Part shown: piece by piece, positions 1 to 5,917 of the stretch
Position numbering within the stretch: position 1 is the stretch's first letter
Layout of the letters: each line of letters opens with the position of its first letter
NCBI GenBank assembly: GCA_030636125.1
Contig: DAOVXM010000125.1
Span: 1-7,258, forward strand
Direction: 5' to 3'
Origin: Chloroflexota bacterium
Lineage (GTDB): Bacteria > Chloroflexota > Anaerolineae > Anaerolineales > UBA4823
Length of the DNA stretch: 7,258 nucleotides
Program-made: the position numbers and the translations under genes
Notes under the pieces: generated by a model
What the model saw: the letters and a program-made list of their open reading frames with translations, nothing else
The model's database searches: none
What the model was told of the DNA's origin: nothing

Positions 1-317
1 ACAAAACGTCCATCAACATCCTTCAATATCTCGCGCACTTCTTCAGGCTCTTTTTGCAGATCGAATTGGGTTACATTGGTACAAGCCATGAGACGCGCCG
101 ACATACCGAGCTCAGCGAAGAGCGCCTTGAGCAGATAATGTTTTCCGGAGCAAGTGCCGCGCCACTCGCGGATCAATGTTTCAGGCCGGCGATCACTGGC
201 GCGTTTATAAGGCATATCACGCACAAGGGCATAGATTGTAGGCGGTTCGAGCTCTGCCGATGGTTTCAGCAGTTCACGTTTAACCGCTTCCGATTTCATC
301 AATTCAAGCAATTTCAT
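1..317 (-). CDS. Transglutaminase-like protein, C-terminus outside the window (partial)
   Basis: The first 105 residues are visible; the gene runs off the left edge. The central stretch W52-R-G-T-C56-S-G-K-H60-Y, followed by a helix and then G71-M-S-A-R-L, resembles the Cys-containing active-site helix of the transglutaminase-like/papain-fold superfamily, with C56 as the candidate nucleophile. The His and Asp partners would lie beyond the edge and cannot be checked. There is no signal peptide or membrane segment in the visible part, so it is probably cytoplasmic. The ATG at 317 is chosen because AAAGGA lies about 9 bases upstream; a second Met at residue 7 is less well placed. The start is 26 bases after the stop of the acetyltransferase, so the two are probably cotranscribed. 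The reading frame and start are secure; the family call is tentative and the reaction is unknown. Confidence 0.6.
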   Translation of the reverse strand, partial: MKLLELMKSEAVKRELLKPSAELEPPTIYALVRDMPYKRASDRRPETLIREWRGTCSGKHYLLKALFAELGMSARLMACTNVTQFDLQKEPEEVREILKDVDGRF

Positions 318-343
318 CTTGGTGTTCCTTTCACCTCACCAAA

Positions 344-1114
344 TCAGAGAGCTGCAGCTGGACCCTCATAAAAGGGGCAGTATCGCTCAAATCCCAGCCT
401 TTCATAAAGACGGTTAGCAAGTAAATTATCCTGTTCGACATTAAGCACAATATCTTCAATCCCTTGTCGTATCAGCTCGGAAACAACAGCGCTCGTGGTC
501 TGCGTACCATAACCATTCCCACGAAAATCAGGGTGGGTGTATATATTGCCCACAGCCGCTAGATTGTAAGGTGGACTGACCAGGTGGGTCCCGGCTGCCG
601 AGATTAGTTGATTATTTTCAAAGATACCGTAAAAGACACCACCAGGTACCTGGGTTGGACTAAACGCATCCGCACCCTCATCCCCATATAAGTTTACCAG
701 CTGGTTAATATGAGTTGTATTCAATCTGACGCAATCACTTTCAACCGCTTGGTAACGCACACGATCGGTCACCATACGCCACATAGGAAGCGTCTTCTTC
801 CAAGTGTAATATTTTTTAGTCGTCAAATAATGTTCCGGGCGACATAGGAAGTACACAATTTCTGGACGATTCCCGGACTCGAAGATAACGCTGAGGCCCT
901 CATTCGCACCTATAAGGAATAGAGCCGGTGGCTGCAAACCCTGGAAGCAAAGCGTTATCGCACTCAGGTGCCCAGCCTTCTTTGCGCCAACCCATTCTGT
1001 TTGAGCGAACAATTCCGGCTCCAGATCACCGATAGCGTAAGCTGCGTAGAGGCGGTCGCTCACCAGAAAGGCCAGGATTTCAGTTTTATCGGTTAGCTCA
1101 CGAATTTGCCACAT
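344..1114 (-). CDS. GNAT family N-acetyltransferase
   Basis: A 256-residue protein whose C-terminal half is a GNAT fold that would transfer an acetyl group from acetyl-CoA to an unknown amine. Motif A spans about residues 187-214 and contains R198-G-N-G-Y-G203, the loop that binds the CoA pyrophosphate. The strand at 221-226 and D229-N-x-x-A-x-x-L-Y-x-R-L-G-F242 form the B motif typical of GNAT enzymes, close to the FR47-like subgroup. The N-terminal 120 residues are less conserved and may be a degenerate second GNAT lobe. The frame is open further upstream to an ATG at 1192, but that extension would be read from the region encoding the PAP2 active site and resembles nothing. The ATG at 1114 fits the family start better. 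It overlaps the PAP2 gene by 22 bases and has no obvious ribosome binding site, so translation may depend on coupling. The substrate cannot be inferred. Confidence 0.85.
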   Translation of the reverse strand: MWQIRELTDKTEILAFLVSDRLYAAYAIGDLEPELFAQTEWVGAKKAGHLSAITLCFQGLQPPALFLIGANEGLSVIFESGNRPEIVYFLCRPEHYLTTKKYYTWKKTLPMWRMVTDRVRYQAVESDCVRLNTTHINQLVNLYGDEGADAFSPTQVPGGVFYGIFENNQLISAAGTHLVSPPYNLAAVGNIYTHPDFRGNGYGTQTTSAVVSELIRQGIEDIVLNVEQDNLLANRLYERLGFERYCPFYEGPAAAL

Positions 1115-1743
1115 AACCAGCGGTATATTACAATCGCCCAGCCCAGGTAGACCAGACCAATCAAATAACCAGCAACCACATCGCTTAGCCAATGCGCCCC
1201 AAGATACATACGCGATGGCCCAACTAGCAGGATTATACCGCCCAGCAGGAGCAGAGCAATGGCTCTGAGGGTCGTCCGGGGGGTATATTTCATAACCAGG
1301 AAGATAAGGAAACCAAAGAAGATGGTGTAGAACATGACATGCCCGCTGGGAAAGGAATAGCCAGTCTCGGGTTTGACGACCTCCACTAGTTGTTCTGATG
1401 GCCGCGGGCGGGCGACAATAGTTTTAATCAACCAATTTAAGGGCGCCTGTAAGCTTGATATAACGAATATATAGATGCCTATACGCACCGACCAGAACCA
1501 CCCAGCAATGACTGATCCTATTACCACAGTGATCATACTCCAGGGAAACCAGCCAGGGATAGAAACGAAAAACATCAAAGTTTTAAACCACGGTGCCTGA
1601 ATCGATTGCAGCGCCAGGGTGGTCGACAGATCCAACGGCAGGAGACCCAACCTGGAAATCAGGATGGCGCAGATTATGATGATGAGCAGGACGATAAGTG
1701 TTGCCAGTCCCAGGAACCGTTGCCAAGATGTAGATGTCCTCAT
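1093..1743 (-). CDS. PAP2 family membrane phosphatase
   Basis: A 216-residue integral membrane protein with all three motifs of the PAP2 (type 2 phosphatidic acid phosphatase) superfamily: K107-x6-R114-P115, P132-S-G-H135, and S177-R178-x5-H184-x3-D188. The two His residues and R178 form the phospho-enzyme centre in this family. About six hydrophobic segments are visible, including 12-34, 53-73, 74-98, 130-151, 161-176 and 189-209. The active site should face outward. Substrates in the family include undecaprenyl diphosphate, phosphatidate and phosphatidylglycerol phosphate; the sequence does not decide between them. The ATG at 1743 is the first available, since an in-frame TAA lies just upstream. 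An AGGAGA is present but about 15 bases away, further than usual. The gene starts shortly after the terminator of the SH3b gene and begins a run with the acetyltransferase. A TATAGT at 1767-1772 could be a -10 box but would leave an implausibly short leader, so I do not annotate a promoter. Confidence 0.92.
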   Translation of the reverse strand: MRTSTSWQRFLGLATLIVLLIIIICAILISRLGLLPLDLSTTLALQSIQAPWFKTLMFFVSIPGWFPWSMITVVIGSVIAGWFWSVRIGIYIFVISSLQAPLNWLIKTIVARPRPSEQLVEVVKPETGYSFPSGHVMFYTIFFGFLIFLVMKYTPRTTLRAIALLLLGGIILLVGPSRMYLGAHWLSDVVAGYLIGLVYLGWAIVIYRWLCGKFVS

Positions 1744-1773
1744 GTCAGTTTAGCAAGTTCTCCTATACTATAT

Positions 1774-1808
1774 AAAAATCCTTCCCTCTTCTGCATTGAA
1801 GAGGGAAG
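1774..1808 (-). terminator. Rho-independent terminator after the single-SH3b gene
   Basis: Arms 1781-1791 and 1798-1808 form a perfect 11-bp stem with a 6-base loop. On the minus strand the stem is followed by GA and then five T (1778-1774). This is the classical intrinsic terminator layout. It sits 26 bases after the stop codon at 1835 and 31 bases before the PAP2 start, so it should separate the SH3b gene from the PAP2 run. The T-tract lies on the minus-strand side only, which gives the direction. Confidence 0.85.
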
Positions 1809-1834
1809 TGTTCACATGCTGTGGTAATTAATAA

Positions 1835-2281
1835 CTACTCAATAACTGGTAGGCCTTCGATATTCTGCGGAATGACATACTCCCCAGAGGCCCAGCCGAT
1901 ACCATCTGTGCACTGTGGACAATTGATCGCATACCAGGTCCCATCAGTATTTATGCCAACAGCTTGCGCGCTCTGACCTGGTTGCAACAGGCCATAGCTA
2001 TTGTACTGCGTACCCGGTCCCGCCCGCACGTTCAAGTTGGCAACTGCTGTCACCGACGGATCACCGGGTGCCGGCGCTGGCACTTGCAGGTAATTACCAC
2101 CGCCCCCAATGACCTCATCACCGGTATCTGGTGCGGATGAGCCCGCCAACATTCCACCAGCGAGGAATGCCAGGAAAATAACCGCAAGAGCTGCTAGCAC
2201 GACAAGCACAACCATTAGGATAGTTTTACCAGTGTTTGAACTCTCTTGAGTTGGTTGGGGCGTTTGATTTTCAACAGTCAT
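1835..2281 (-). CDS. Membrane-anchored protein with one SH3b domain
   Basis: A 148-residue protein. Residues 1-19 are polar (Gln, Thr and Asn rich), 20-46 form one membrane segment, 47-66 are a Gly-rich linker, and 67-148 are one bacterial SH3 (SH3b, SH3_3-like) domain. Marker residues are N84-V-R-A-G-P-G90, W117 and G127-I-G-W130. No lysine or arginine flanks the far side of the helix, so the domain should lie outside the cell. SH3b domains commonly bind peptidoglycan or other envelope polymers; the ligand here is unknown. It is clearly related to the five-repeat protein encoded upstream, closest to the fifth repeat, including the Val-Pro-Ala-Pro-Ala lead-in. It differs in having C121-P-Q-C124 where the repeats have a cysteine-free loop. 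AAGGAGGTG at 2288-2296, 6 bases before the ATG, supports the start. A strong terminator follows, so it is probably its own unit or the end of one. Confidence 0.88.
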   Translation of the reverse strand: MTVENQTPQPTQESSNTGKTILMVVLVVLAALAVIFLAFLAGGMLAGSSAPDTGDEVIGGGGNYLQVPAPAPGDPSVTAVANLNVRAGPGTQYNSYGLLQPGQSAQAVGINTDGTWYAINCPQCTDGIGWASGEYVIPQNIEGLPVIE

Positions 2282-2362
2282 CTTCTACACCTCCTTAGAT
2301 CAATCAATAAAATTGTAAAAACTAGTTGGGCAAAGCAGATATCCCCACACAGTGAGCTTCTG

Positions 2363-2392
2363 ATTATATGTCTGGCAGAGTTACCAGCCCAA
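2363..2392 (-). promoter_or_regulatory. Candidate promoter of the single-SH3b gene
   Basis: A perfect TATAAT lies at 2363-2368 (minus strand), with TTGGGC at 2387-2392 as a three-of-six -35 match and an 18-base spacer. Transcription would start near 2356, leaving a leader of about 75 bases. A second TATAAT at 2401-2406 has no recognisable -35 box. In AT-rich intergenic DNA such matches arise by chance, so this is weak. Confidence 0.3.
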
Positions 2393-2427
2393 TGCCGGGA
2401 ATTATATCATTTCACTTAAATTAATGC

Positions 2428-2480
2428 GCATAGAACTGTTCAGGCTATCAAGGGCTAACTGCAGTGCTGAAGTTCTATGC
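2428..2480. repeat. Palindromic module 1
   Basis: Arms GCATAGAACT (2428-2437) and AGTTCTATGC (2471-2480) are perfect complements. Skipping two bases (2438-2439) on the left arm extends pairing by TCAG/CTGA to 2443/2467, giving 14 pairs with one bulge and a 23-base loop. Its arms are unrelated in sequence to those of modules 2 and 3, although the module length is nearly the same. Confidence 0.75.
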
Positions 2481-2530
2481 AATCGGCGGAAAGTAATTTT
2501 AAATGACCCGAAACCTTCATCCGCCGATTG
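2480..2530. repeat. Palindromic module 2
   Basis: Arms CAATCGGCGGA (2480-2490) and TCCGCCGATTG (2520-2530) are perfect 11-base complements around a 29-base AT-rich interior. The left outer base is shared with module 1. Confidence 0.78.
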
Positions 2531-2534
2531 CTGA

Positions 2535-2587
2535 GTGATTGGCGGTTTTGTGATCAGTTTTATTTCAAAATATATACCGCCAATCAC
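2535..2587. repeat. Palindromic module 3
   Basis: Arms GTGATTGGCGGT (2535-2546) and ACCGCCAATCAC (2576-2587) are perfect 12-base complements around a 29-base interior. The interior contains a small TATTT/AAATA inverted repeat. Trimmed to 11-base arms it is 51 bases long, exactly the length of module 2. Confidence 0.78.
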
Positions 2588-2600
2588 ATAGACGTGGGGT

Positions 2601-4085
2601 TTATTGAATTACAGGTACTTCATCGGTATTCTCTGGGGTGACATAATCGGCCGAAATCCAACCACGACCGTTCTCAGCAGTGGATATACTGATTGCCCAC
2701 CAACTTCCATCAGGGGTTTTTCCAACTACACCTGCCTTCTGTCCTAACCCAAGCAAGCTGATGACATCAAAGTTGATGCCCGGTCCACTACGCACATTCA
2801 CATTGGTGATAGCAGTTACCGCAGGATCACCCACAGCAGGCGCGGGAATGGTAACCGGCCCAGATACCGCTTCACCCTCAGCCGAGACAACGGGTACATT
2901 TCCGGTATTCTTTGCATTAACATATTGAGCTGAGACCCAACCCTGGCCACTTTCAGGGGCGGGCAGACGGATCAGCCACCAGGCTCTATCTGGGCTGACT
3001 CCAATGACGAGAGCCACCTGCCCAAATTCCATCAAGCCAACCTTGCCAAATCCTGTAGCTGGGCCGCTGCGTACGTTCACATTTGCAATGGCGGTCACTG
3101 TTGCTGAATCTGCGGAGGGTGTTGTTTCCGGTGTGGTTTCCAATTCCAGCTCAACCACGGGTACCCCCTCAATATTTTCAGTTGTTACCAGTTCATCCGA
3201 GACCCAACCCTGACCGCTTTCGATACTTTCTACACTGATCAACCACCACAAGCCATCCGAGCTTACACCGTCTACTTCCGCGCTCTCCCCTTCGCCCAAA
3301 ACACCGAAAACATAAAAATCCGGTCCAGGACCGCTGTGAATATCGGCATTCAGGTTGGCTGTCAGCGAGGCATCCCCTGGAGTTGGTGTTCCTTCGGCTG
3401 GGGAATCTGGTTCAAGCTCAATAACGGGTACCTCTTCTACATTTTCTGTGGAGACGTACCCATCAGACACCCAACCCTGCCCGGTCTCTCCATTAGGCAG
3501 GTCAATGACCCACCACAAACTATCGGAACTGATCCCAATCACCGCCGCCATCTGTTCACGATCTAAATATCCGTAGCTTTCGTATTCCTGCCCGGGACCA
3601 CTTCGGACATTAACAACTGACAGCGCTGTGAGGGTTGGCGCACCGGGCTGAGGTGTAGGTACCGGCAGCATTTCGAGCATTGGCGGAGGCTCAACTATTG
3701 GAACATCTTCAACGTTGGCTGTCTGGACATTTTCTCCTGCTACCCAGCCCTGACCAACCTCTACAGAGGGCACCCTAATCACCCACCACAATCCATCCGG
3801 GCTGACACCTATCACAACCGCAGAAGCTCCTTCAGCCAGGATCCCATAGCTGGGATACTCTGTGCCAGGACCACTGCGGATATTTGCGTTTACCTGCGTT
3901 ATTAAAGATGGCTCATCTGGGGATGGCGTAGGAACCGATAATACCATATCATCAGATCGAGAGCCCCCAAAGGGGAGATTGCCAGTAATGCTCAGGATCA
4001 GCAGCAGGAATGCAGCCACAAATACCAGTAGGAGTACCCCAAGTACTATTTTGTTGGTCGTCGAACTCTGTTTCCAGACGGACAT
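2601..4085 (-). CDS. Membrane-anchored protein with five tandem SH3b repeats
   Basis: A 494-residue protein with a short N-terminal cytoplasmic stretch containing K5 and K12, one membrane segment at about 14-34, and five extracytoplasmic SH3b repeats at about 51-131, 142-222, 233-312, 322-401 and 413-494. Each repeat carries N-[IV]-[RH]-S-G-P, a W-W pair near the middle, G-[QR]-G-W-[VI], and ends in V-P-[IV]-V/I. The S-G-P motifs recur every 89-93 residues. Repeat 3 is the most divergent at the first motif (Asp-Ile-His in place of Asn-Val-Arg). Linkers are rich in Pro, Thr and Glu, as in extended surface proteins. There are no cysteines and no catalytic domain, so a binding or scaffolding role at the envelope is likely; the ligand is unknown. 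AGGAGG lies 6 bases before the ATG at 4085. The single-SH3b protein downstream is a paralogue. The palindrome array begins 13 bases after the stop. Confidence 0.92.
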   Translation of the reverse strand: MSVWKQSSTTNKIVLGVLLLVFVAAFLLLILSITGNLPFGGSRSDDMVLSVPTPSPDEPSLITQVNANIRSGPGTEYPSYGILAEGASAVVIGVSPDGLWWVIRVPSVEVGQGWVAGENVQTANVEDVPIVEPPPMLEMLPVPTPQPGAPTLTALSVVNVRSGPGQEYESYGYLDREQMAAVIGISSDSLWWVIDLPNGETGQGWVSDGYVSTENVEEVPVIELEPDSPAEGTPTPGDASLTANLNADIHSGPGPDFYVFGVLGEGESAEVDGVSSDGLWWLISVESIESGQGWVSDELVTTENIEGVPVVELELETTPETTPSADSATVTAIANVNVRSGPATGFGKVGLMEFGQVALVIGVSPDRAWWLIRLPAPESGQGWVSAQYVNAKNTGNVPVVSAEGEAVSGPVTIPAPAVGDPAVTAITNVNVRSGPGINFDVISLLGLGQKAGVVGKTPDGSWWAISISTAENGRGWISADYVTPENTDEVPVIQ

Positions 4086-4105
4086 CCGGGACCTCCTTCC
4101 CGATG
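4083..4105 (-). promoter_or_regulatory. Leader hairpin with the ribosome binding site in the loop and the start codon in the stem
   Basis: On the minus strand 4105-4098 (CATCGGGA) pairs with 4091-4083 (TCCCGGATG), giving eight pairs with G4086 bulged. The loop is exactly AGGAGG (4097-4092), the ribosome binding site, and the last three stem bases are the ATG of the five-repeat SH3b gene. The stem includes four G-C pairs in a row, so it could hold the start codon closed. This is seen in the sequence; a regulatory effect on translation is inference. Confidence 0.5.
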
Positions 4106-4119
4106 GAAGATCGACTGCA

Positions 4120-4145
4120 TAACCTCACGTTACCCTATTATAACG
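4120..4145 (-). promoter_or_regulatory. Candidate promoter and operator of the five-repeat SH3b gene
   Basis: A perfect TATAAT lies at 4137-4142 on the minus strand, about 52 bases before the ATG. No good -35 box is found 16-18 bases upstream. A dyad CGTTA-N8-TAACG (4128-4132 and 4141-4145) overlaps the -10 box, and another TAAC at 4120-4123 faces the GTTA at 4129-4132. The dyad could be an operator for a repressor or, with the poor -35, an activator-dependent site. The arms are only five bases, so chance is not excluded. Confidence 0.35.
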
Positions 4146-4180
4146 CGGTGCGACACTTAGGCTGCTCTCCACCCACAGAT

Positions 4181-4966
4181 CTAAGGAAATGATACAGTAA
4201 TTCCGTTATGGCTGAACCTCATTTTGATCTCTTCAGCCAAAGCATATTGCACTGTGATATAGTCCTCCGTTTTCACCCAAGGACGAACAAAAATATTTAC
4301 CTTGCCTCCCGCAATATCAGAAACGGCGATCAGTGCAGGTGGTTCTTTCATAACGCGCTCATCAGCAGCGAGAATATCATTAAGAATTTGCCTAATCTTC
4401 TGAATATCTTCGTCATTACCTATACCAAATACCATATCAAGCCTTCGCGTTGGGCGCGAAGAATAATTTACTATGGTTTTGGCGTAAATATCTCCGTTCG
4501 GTACGATCACTTCAAGATTGTCAGGGGTAGTCAGGACAGTTGTGAACATGCTGATCTTTTCAACGGAACCTATCGAGCCACCTGCCTTCACATAATCACC
4601 TACATTAAAGGGGCGGTAAAGGATTAGCATCACTCCGGAAGCAAAGTTTTTCAACGAATCTTGAAGAGCAAGCCCCACCGCCAATCCGGCAGCACCGATT
4701 AAAGCAATCAAAGAGGAGGTGTTGATGCCTAATTGACTGAGCGCAGCTACTGCAACAACAAGCAATAAAGTAGCTTGCAGAATAGATTTGGTGAAATTTA
4801 TCAAGATAATATCGACATTGTACTTTTTCAAGTATTTTTCTACTAGCCTAACGATTATCTTGGTGAGAATCCAGCCTATAATCGCAATGGCTATTGCAGT
4901 TATTATCCTCAATGTCCAGGGAATGATGAATGTCTCGTATAAATTACTTAGATCGTATCCAAACAT
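4181..4966 (-). CDS. Small-conductance mechanosensitive channel, MscS family
   Basis: A 261-residue protein, slightly shorter than E. coli MscS (286). Membrane segments lie at about 17-39, 62-80 and 85-117. The third is the Gly/Ala-rich pore helix, G91-A-A-G-L-A-V-G-L-A-L-Q, followed by the kinked D103-S-L-K-N-F-A-S-G and the R118-P-F-x-V-G-D motif that opens the beta domain. V155-P-N-G-D159 and the C-terminal alpha/beta domain ending in G255-I-T-V-S-F-P are also typical. The family forms heptamers in the inner membrane and releases solutes when membrane tension rises. The frame is open to an ATG at 5005, but the ATG at 4966 has GGAGGT six bases upstream and is preferred. The gene follows the nitroreductase after 67 bases, possibly in one transcript. 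I see no terminator after it. Confidence 0.93.
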   Translation of the reverse strand: MFGYDLSNLYETFIIPWTLRIITAIAIAIIGWILTKIIVRLVEKYLKKYNVDIILINFTKSILQATLLLVVAVAALSQLGINTSSLIALIGAAGLAVGLALQDSLKNFASGVMLILYRPFNVGDYVKAGGSIGSVEKISMFTTVLTTPDNLEVIVPNGDIYAKTIVNYSSRPTRRLDMVFGIGNDEDIQKIRQILNDILAADERVMKEPPALIAVSDIAGGKVNIFVRPWVKTEDYITVQYALAEEIKMRFSHNGITVSFP

Positions 4967-4972
4967 GTTTAT

Positions 4973-4978
4973 ACCTCC
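4973..4978 (-). promoter_or_regulatory. Ribosome binding site that decides the MscS start
   Basis: GGAGGT on the minus strand, six bases before the ATG at 4966. No comparable site precedes the alternative ATG at 5005, so the shorter protein is favoured. Confidence 0.75.
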
Positions 4979-5033
4979 AAAAATTAATAGTATCAACACG
5001 ATCACACAAAAACTCAGGCAAATTATGCACCAT

Positions 5034-5801
5034 TTACTTCAAGGTAAATCCTTGATTTGTTAGCACTTCCCGTAATCCAGTACGGGTGGGCTTAGACGCG
5101 CGCCGGGCTGAGTGCTCTATCCAACCATAAGATTCCGTCTCCCCCTTCACACCGGGAACTGGCACCTGGCGTCCCCGGTAGATACCGCTATCAACCATGG
5201 TCCGGTCGTACTCGTCAAGCGCATCTTGCTCAGCCTCTAAATTATATTTTTCCCAATGCAAGATAGTTCGGGTGGGCAAACGCGGCCGCTGTTTTGCGTC
5301 CCCAACTGGCCAACCCAAAGTCATCCCAACTAAAGGGAATACCAGTTGTGGCAACTCCAGCAGTTCGACCACCTCTTCTGGATTATTGCGGATGGCTCCT
5401 ATATAACACATGCCCAACCCCAACGATTCAGCCGCCAGGGCGGCATTCTGCATAAGCAGGGCGACATCGATTGCTGCAATCAGGAAGTTTTCCACATACT
5501 CACTCACCTGCTGGTAGCCGCGCATCTGACAAATGCGTTCAAGACGACTTAAATCGGCGCACCAGGTGATGAAGACCGGCGCTTGGTGGATATGGGCTTG
5601 ATTCCCGCATAGCTCTGCCAGTCGGCTACGTGTCTTGGAGTCATTTACTGCTACCACGCTATAAGCCTGCAAGTTTGATGAGGTTGAAGCCCGCTGACCA
5701 GCGGAGACGATCATTTCAACCAGTTCGCGAGGTACAGGGTCGGATTTATAATGACGGATGGAGGCATGTTTGTAGACTTGATCAATGGTGGGAGTTTTCA
5801 T
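5034..5801 (-). CDS. NfsA-type flavin nitroreductase / NADPH-dependent oxidoreductase
   Basis: A 255-residue protein of the FMN-dependent nitroreductase superfamily, with the length and layout of the NfsA/FRP group (about 240-250). Motifs that should bind FMN are H12-A-S-I-R16-H-Y near the N-terminus, A38-S-T-S-S-N-L-Q45, the Y133-I-G-A segment with G128-L-G before it, and the basic stretch K170-Q-R-P-R174-L-P that contacts the flavin phosphate in this group. The family forms cytoplasmic dimers and reduces nitroaromatics, quinones or free flavin with NAD(P)H; the natural substrate is not predictable. No signal peptide is seen. The ATG at 5801 gives the normal family N-terminus, although no clear ribosome binding site precedes it. 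It lies 116 bases after the cytochrome stop. I do not assign nfsA because many paralogues share these motifs. Confidence 0.9.
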   Translation of the reverse strand: MKTPTIDQVYKHASIRHYKSDPVPRELVEMIVSAGQRASTSSNLQAYSVVAVNDSKTRSRLAELCGNQAHIHQAPVFITWCADLSRLERICQMRGYQQVSEYVENFLIAAIDVALLMQNAALAAESLGLGMCYIGAIRNNPEEVVELLELPQLVFPLVGMTLGWPVGDAKQRPRLPTRTILHWEKYNLEAEQDALDEYDRTMVDSGIYRGRQVPVPGVKGETESYGWIEHSARRASKPTRTGLREVLTNQGFTLK

Positions 5802-5917
5802 TGGATTTATGCAAAGTAGAAATATTGGAAAGGTTAAAATTTATGAGGAGGCTGTCTGCCGGTTAATTAGGGAAATGTAGATCAGGTAACAAAGTATCTA
5901 ATAAGATAATGCAGCGG
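5802..5917. other. Intergenic region between cytochrome and nitroreductase
   Basis: A 116-base AT-rich gap. I find no strong promoter, ribosome binding site or terminator. A short TATCT/AGATA inverted repeat near 5894-5907 has only five pairs and no T-tract on the minus strand. The nitroreductase may be read from the cytochrome transcript or from a promoter I cannot recognise. Confidence 0.4.

Larger units (their letters stand above)
2428..2587. repeat. Array of three consecutive palindromic modules
   Basis: Three perfect inverted repeats follow one another with almost no spacing: arms 2428-2437/2471-2480, 2480-2490/2520-2530 and 2535-2546/2576-2587. The first and second share base 2480, and four bases separate the second and third. 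Module lengths are 53, 51 and 51 (53 with the full 12-base arms), and the perfect arms enclose 33, 29 and 29 bases. Modules two and three share the core GGCGG/CCGCC and differ at four of eleven arm positions, each difference being matched on the other arm. On the minus-strand transcript the array starts 13 bases after the stop of the five-repeat SH3b gene and ends about 146 bases before the next gene. No T-tract follows any stem, so it is not an ordinary terminator. It could be a structured RNA, an mRNA 3'-end protector or a REP-like repeat. The structure is seen directly; any function is inference. Confidence 0.75.

Noticed and set aside
54..371. Plus-strand open frame of 105 codons at the left edge
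   Set aside because: It is antisense to the transglutaminase-like gene, which has a ribosome binding site and a recognisable active-site segment.
344..1192. Longer acetyltransferase starting at the ATG at 1192
   Set aside because: The extra 26 residues come from the region encoding the PAP2 His/Asp motif in another frame and do not resemble a GNAT N-terminus.
1767..1772. TATAGT as the -10 box of the PAP2 gene
   Set aside because: Transcription would start at or within the candidate ribosome binding site, and the -35 position would fall in the loop of the terminator with only a three-of-six match.
2402..2587. Open frame of 61 codons on the minus strand between the two SH3b genes
   Set aside because: It starts with GTG, has no ribosome binding site, and consists almost wholly of the three palindromes; the protein has no domain character.
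2428..2587. CRISPR array or integron attC sites
   Set aside because: The repeated units are inverted, not direct, and their interiors are not spacers between identical repeats; the integron core bases are absent and there is no cas or integrase gene.
2428..2587. Tandem Rho-independent terminators
   Set aside because: None of the three stems is followed by a T-run on the minus strand, and the loops are much longer than in typical terminators.
4208..4627. Plus-strand open frame of 139 codons inside the MscS gene
   Set aside because: It is antisense to a gene with clear family motifs and has no domain or membrane pattern of its own.
4181..5005. Longer MscS start at 5005
   Set aside because: The ATG at 4966 has a good GGAGGT six bases upstream and gives a normal N-terminus; the ATG at 5005 has none.
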